Shown here in pieces: positions 5,515 to 8,525 of a stretch of 8,525 nt of DNA. The DNA lies in the NCBI GenBank assembly GCA_021774205.1, contig JAJFJI010000335.1, positions 1 to 8,525 on the forward strand. Direction: 5' to 3'. The stretch is from Nitrosomonas sp. (GTDB lineage Bacteria; Pseudomonadota; Gammaproteobacteria; Burkholderiales; Nitrosomonadaceae). Under the pieces are notes generated by a model. That model was not told the origin of the DNA, ran no database searches, and saw only the letters and a list, made by a program, of their open reading frames with translations. The translations under genes and the position numbers were made by a program. How positions within the stretch are numbered: position 1 is the stretch's first letter; every line of letters starts with the position of its first letter.

Positions 5515-7035
5515 TTAATCCGTCATCGCAAGACTTAAGTCCAACTGAGTGCTCCCGTTTCGACCTATCTTTATCAAACCGGTATTACGTTGTGACTCGA
5601 TAGCATTCAAATATTCTAACGTTACATTTCCCGATATATAATTTCCATCAAAGCAAGAAGTTTCAAAATTTGTAACGGCTGGATTTACTTTTGACACATC
5701 ATTTTTCAGAGAACCAAGGTCTTGAAAAACCAGACAATCTGCACCAATTTCCTGGCAAATTTGTTCTTCATCGCGATCAGTCGCAATCAATTCCTGGCGG
5801 GTTGGCATATCAATTCCATAGACGTTTGCATATCGAACAGGTGGCGCCGCAGACGCAAAATAAATATTGCGTGCACCCGCTTCCCGCGCCATCTGGACAA
5901 TTTCCTGGCTGGTTGTGCCACGCACAATAGAATCATCAACCAGCATGACATTTTTACCGCGAAATTCCACACTCATTGCATTAAGTTTCTGACGAACGGA
6001 CTTTCTGCGTTGCTGTTGCCCAGGCATAATAAAAGTGCGGCCAACATAACGATTTTTTACAAAGCCCTCTCGAAAATTTATCCCCAGACAATTAGCTAAT
6101 TGCAAAGCGCTGGGACGGCTGGAATCCGGAATTGGTATGACGACGTCAATATCTAGATGCCGCATGTTTTTAGCAATTTTATCGGCCAGACTCTCACCCA
6201 TATTAAGCCGGGTTTCATATACCGAAATACCATCTATCATCGAATCAGGTCGCGCAAGATACACATACTCAAAAATACAAGGATTTAGAGAAGTGTTGCT
6301 GGCGCACTGTTTACTGTAAAAATTACCATCGCCATCAATAAATATCGCTTCACCGGGCGCAACATCTCGAATCAGTTTGAACCCAAGTGTATCCAATGCG
6401 ACACTTTCAGATGCAACCAAATACTCAGTACCCTGGTCAGTCTCCCTCGCGCCAAATACCATTGGACGAATCCCAAAAGGATCACGAAAAGCCAACAAAC
6501 CATAACCAGCGATCATTGCTACCACTGCATAAGCGCCCTGACACCGTTGATGCACCCCGGAAACTGCGTTAAAGATAGCAGAAGGATCAAGCTGATAATC
6601 GCTTGTACTCCCCTGCAACTCATGCGCCAAAACATTTAGTAAAACTTCAGAATCAGAGTTAGTATTAACGTGTCGCAAATCGGCACGAAATAATTCCTGA
6701 TTCAATTGTGCTGCATTGGTGAGATTGCCATTGTGCCCTAATACAATACCGAATGGAGAGTTGACATAAAACGGCTGCGCTTCGGCTGGAGAACTCGCAG
6801 ATCCAGCGGTTGGGTAACGCACGTGACCAATCCCCATATTACCCGTTAGCACGCGCATATTTCGGGTCCGGAACACATCCCGTATCATGCCGCAACCCTT
6901 GTGCATATGAAATGTGTTTTCCTCAGCTGTAACAACACCGCCCGCATCTTGTCCACGATGCTGCAACATTAACAAGCCATCATAAAGTAACTGATTGGCT
7001 GGCGATTTTGCAACAATACCCAAAATTCCACACAT
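5515..7035 (-). CDS. purF: Amidophosphoribosyltransferase
   Basis: First committed enzyme of de novo purine synthesis: PRPP plus glutamine gives 5-phosphoribosylamine, glutamate and pyrophosphate. At 506 residues it matches the E. coli enzyme (505). The N-terminal glutaminase domain begins MCGILGIV, so Cys2 becomes the nucleophile once Met1 is removed, with no propeptide. Conserved glutaminase elements include LQHRGQDAGG (25-34), GHVRYPT (70-76), HNGNLTN (101-107) and NSDSE (126-130). The C-terminal phosphoribosyltransferase domain carries the PRPP loop VDDSIVRGTTS (366-376) and IPDSSRPSA (302-310). The ATG at 7035 is preceded by GGAG (minus strand, 7046-7043) seven bases upstream. The gene lies 91 bp after cvpA, the conserved proteobacterial arrangement. 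Confidence 0.98.
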   Translation of the reverse strand: MCGILGIVAKSPANQLLYDGLLMLQHRGQDAGGVVTAEENTFHMHKGCGMIRDVFRTRNMRVLTGNMGIGHVRYPTAGSASSPAEAQPFYVNSPFGIVLGHNGNLTNAAQLNQELFRADLRHVNTNSDSEVLLNVLAHELQGSTSDYQLDPSAIFNAVSGVHQRCQGAYAVVAMIAGYGLLAFRDPFGIRPMVFGARETDQGTEYLVASESVALDTLGFKLIRDVAPGEAIFIDGDGNFYSKQCASNTSLNPCIFEYVYLARPDSMIDGISVYETRLNMGESLADKIAKNMRHLDIDVVIPIPDSSRPSALQLANCLGINFREGFVKNRYVGRTFIMPGQQQRRKSVRQKLNAMSVEFRGKNVMLVDDSIVRGTTSQEIVQMAREAGARNIYFASAAPPVRYANVYGIDMPTRQELIATDRDEEQICQEIGADCLVFQDLGSLKNDVSKVNPAVTNFETSCFDGNYISGNVTLEYLNAIESQRNTGLIKIGRNGSTQLDLSLAMTD

Positions 7036-7042
7036 AAATATG

Positions 7043-7046
7043 CTCC
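7043..7046 (-). promoter_or_regulatory. Ribosome binding site of purF
   Basis: Minus-strand GGAG lies seven bases before the ATG at 7035. It confirms the start that leaves Cys2 as the N-terminal nucleophile. Confidence 0.65.
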
Positions 7047-7126
7047 GTAAAAAATACCCGGATCAATTAAATATTCAAGAACTGAAAATTAAACCGTAAC
7101 ACTAAATTCACTAAAATTTGAAGCCA

Positions 7127-7642
7127 TCAATGGCGTTGATAATTTTCGTTCCCTTCAAAATCAATCCGGCTGGAAATACCTTTTGGCAACCAAGGCATTA
7201 CTTTAATCGCAACGCTCTCTAGCGGCTGGCTCAATAGCGCCTGTTGCCAAAAAGATTGTTGTGGCAATGCGGTTAAGCCAGCTATCAATATCAATACCGT
7301 TACAGCCAATAATCCGCGCAAAAAACCAAAAGCTGCGCCCAGAAACCGATCAATAAAACCAAGGCCCACGTTTTTTATCAACGCCGACAATAATTTTGTA
7401 ATGAGCACTGCAACTATTAAAACAGACAGAAACAGCACAACAAATGCAGCCAATAATCGTAATGATTCGCCACCGATTTCAGCGGGTAACATGGGTTCAA
7501 AATCCACCGTGAAAGAGCTAGCAACTACAAATGCTACGATCCATCCGGCTAAAGACAATGATTCCCGTACAAATCCACGTATGATACTTAGCAATACCGA
7601 TACTAAAATAATGCCCAGAACGACATAATCAAAGATGGTCAT
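7127..7642 (-). CDS. cvpA: CvpA family inner-membrane protein
   Basis: A 171-residue integral membrane protein of the CvpA family, named in E. coli for its need in colicin V production; its molecular role is not settled. Four hydrophobic segments are visible, at about 5-21, 29-46, 61-83 and 101-123. The N-terminus MTIFDYVVLGIILVSVL followed by RGFVRESLSL is the family signature, and GFIDRFLGAAFGFLRG (95-110) is the second conserved stretch. The C-terminal 45 residues are polar and end in a short unconserved tail. It lies 56 bp downstream of dedD and 91 bp upstream of purF. The region just before the ATG (minus strand) has no recognisable Shine-Dalgarno sequence, so translation may be leaderless-like, coupled or weak. 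The start is kept because the family begins exactly here. Confidence 0.93.
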   Translation of the reverse strand: MTIFDYVVLGIILVSVLLSIIRGFVRESLSLAGWIVAFVVASSFTVDFEPMLPAEIGGESLRLLAAFVVLFLSVLIVAVLITKLLSALIKNVGLGFIDRFLGAAFGFLRGLLAVTVLILIAGLTALPQQSFWQQALLSQPLESVAIKVMPWLPKGISSRIDFEGNENYQRH

Positions 7643-7698
7643 TAGAGAGTGAGTAACGAATATAGATGTTTTATTGCAAAACAGAAATAATTGATATG

Positions 7699-8388
7699 CT
7701 ACTTGGCCGTTACAACACCATCAAGCCCCAGCTTCCTCAGCTTTAACAGTTCCTGATCCGCAGCGCTACGCGTCGAAAAAGGGCCAATACGCACTCGCAT
7801 CATCTCTTTGTTGTTGGTCATCAATGTTTCTGTGTAGGCATTAATTCCATGGGATACAAGATTTTGCTGCTGATGCCTGGCCTTGGAATGATCAGAAAAT
7901 GCACCTAACTGCACAACAAATTCTTTCACGTTGGAAACTGGTGTTCGGTCTATGTGGGTCGGTTCTGCGCCAATAGCAGCAATTTTTTTCTGTGGTTTAA
8001 CAGCTGGAACAGGAATATCGTTTTGTTGATCCAGTTTTTCAACTGGATCAGTATCCAGTTGCGAAGGGGCCACAGGTTCGAATGCAAATGGCTCATCTGC
8101 ACTCACCATTTCTTCATCTTCAATAATTTCTTCAAACTGAACGTCAGCAGACAACTCATCATGATCCTGCAATGATGGTGCGGGTTCGCTTATTGATGGT
8201 GCAGGTTCGCTCATTGGTGCTTCAGAAGGAAGTCGAATGGCAATTTCATGCTGCGATATCTCGGGCTCTTCATCAAAAATCATTGGTAAAATAATGATTG
8301 CCACAATCACCAATGCTATTGCACCGACCAAACGTCTTCTGGCACGCTTTCTTAGTAATAACTCTTCTTCACTGATATTATCTGCCAT
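7699..8388 (-). CDS. dedD: SPOR-domain cell-division protein, DedD-like
   Basis: A 229-residue single-pass inner-membrane protein. A short cytoplasmic N-terminus rich in Arg (RKRARRRL, 13-20) is followed by one transmembrane helix at about 21-37. A periplasmic linker of about 115 residues, acidic and Pro-rich, comes next, and then a C-terminal SPOR domain from about 155 (EFVVQLGAFSDHSKA, then MMRVRIGPFSTRSAA). SPOR domains bind glycan strands lacking stem peptides at the division septum, and DedD in E. coli helps septal peptidoglycan synthesis. The call rests on this layout plus position between folC and cvpA. Its ATG directly follows the folC stop codon (TAA then ATG), with only a weak AGG upstream, which suggests translational coupling to folC. 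The linker contains a small tandem repeat (8174-8215). Confidence 0.9.
   Translation of the reverse strand: MADNISEEELLLRKRARRRLVGAIALVIVAIIILPMIFDEEPEISQHEIAIRLPSEAPMSEPAPSISEPAPSLQDHDELSADVQFEEIIEDEEMVSADEPFAFEPVAPSQLDTDPVEKLDQQNDIPVPAVKPQKKIAAIGAEPTHIDRTPVSNVKEFVVQLGAFSDHSKARHQQQNLVSHGINAYTETLMTNNKEMMRVRIGPFSTRSAADQELLKLRKLGLDGVVTAK
8174..8215. repeat. Two tandem 21-bp units in dedD
   Basis: Units 8174-8194 and 8195-8215 are identical at 19 of 21 positions and stay in frame. They encode the repeated SEPAPSI / SEPAPSM-type heptads of the periplasmic linker (MSEPAPSISEPAPS). The length is a multiple of three, so copy-number change would lengthen or shorten the linker without a frameshift. 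Confidence 0.8.
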
Positions 8389-8525
8389 TTACAATACCTG
8401 ATTTTGTCCTTGCCTTTTTATCGCCCATTGATTTTGCAATATGGCGCTTACCGTATAAAATGACCCTAGCACGCAGATTCTATCATTATTAGTTGCATGC
8501 TCACAGGCATAACCATATGCACCGA
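8389..8525 (-). CDS. folC: Folylpolyglutamate/dihydrofolate synthase, C-terminal fragment
   Basis: The last 45 codons or so of a minus-strand gene that continues past the right edge. The reading frame gives GAYGYACEHA, then NNDRICVLGSFYTVSAILQ, and a short polar tail ending in a TAA at 8391-8389. The DRI-x-VxGSFYTV stretch is the characteristic C-terminal strand of FolC in the Mur ligase fold. FolC adds glutamate to dihydropteroate and to folates in the cytoplasm. The identification is reinforced by position: folC precedes dedD, cvpA and purF in E. coli and many other proteobacteria. The ATP-binding N-terminal domain is outside the window. The stop codon abuts the dedD ATG with no spacer. Confidence 0.85.
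   Translation of the reverse strand, partial: GAYGYACEHATNNDRICVLGSFYTVSAILQNQWAIKRQGQNQVL

Noticed and set aside
5722..6099. Plus-strand open frame opposite purF
   Set aside because: It is antisense to the conserved PRPP-binding region of purF, and its composition and lack of domain make it a shadow frame.
7036..7126. PurR-like operator or riboswitch ahead of purF
   Set aside because: The 91-bp gap is AT-rich; I could find neither a convincing palindromic operator nor a conserved riboswitch core in it.

Overview
The window looks like chromosomal core DNA from a moderately AT-rich betaproteobacterium. The gene set and protein sequences fit Nitrosomonadaceae (Nitrosomonas-like), but that placement is an inference from remembered gene order and protein style, not a search. 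Nothing resembles a phage, plasmid or defence island. The only accessory DNA is in the gaps between genes.

Left part (1-1349, + strand): the C-terminal end of the flagellar stator protein MotB runs into an overlapping gene for a membrane-anchored class I methyltransferase. A 315-bp gap follows. Almost all of it is one highly structured, gene-free element (1073-1347). It has 33-bp imperfect terminal inverted repeats enclosing two large nested hairpin arms, and it stops 2 bp short of the cysS stop codon.

Middle part (1350-4289): cysS (cysteinyl-tRNA synthetase, - strand) is divergent from two tandem cyclophilin genes (+ strand). The first is exported (PpiA-like) and starts at a GTG; the second is cytoplasmic (PpiB-like). 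After ppiB comes a second, smaller inverted-repeat element (about 4065-4222) and then a separate hairpin (4233-4258). Both lie in the convergent gap with metZ.

Right part (4290-8525, all - strand): read in transcription order this is folC (cut by the window edge) - dedD - cvpA - purF - metZ. The first four match the conserved proteobacterial order known from E. coli (folC-dedD-cvpA-purF). MetZ, O-succinylhomoserine sulfhydrylase, is appended at the end. The cluster joins folate polyglutamylation, a SPOR-domain division protein, a CvpA membrane protein, the first step of de novo purine synthesis and direct sulfhydrylation to homocysteine. The folate and purine steps connect through one-carbon metabolism.

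The protein genes are ordinary and well preserved. The material most worth a second look is the nested palindromic element at 1073-1347, the second inverted-repeat element at 4065-4222, and the membrane methyltransferase, whose layout recalls the mitochondrial FAM173 lysine methyltransferases.
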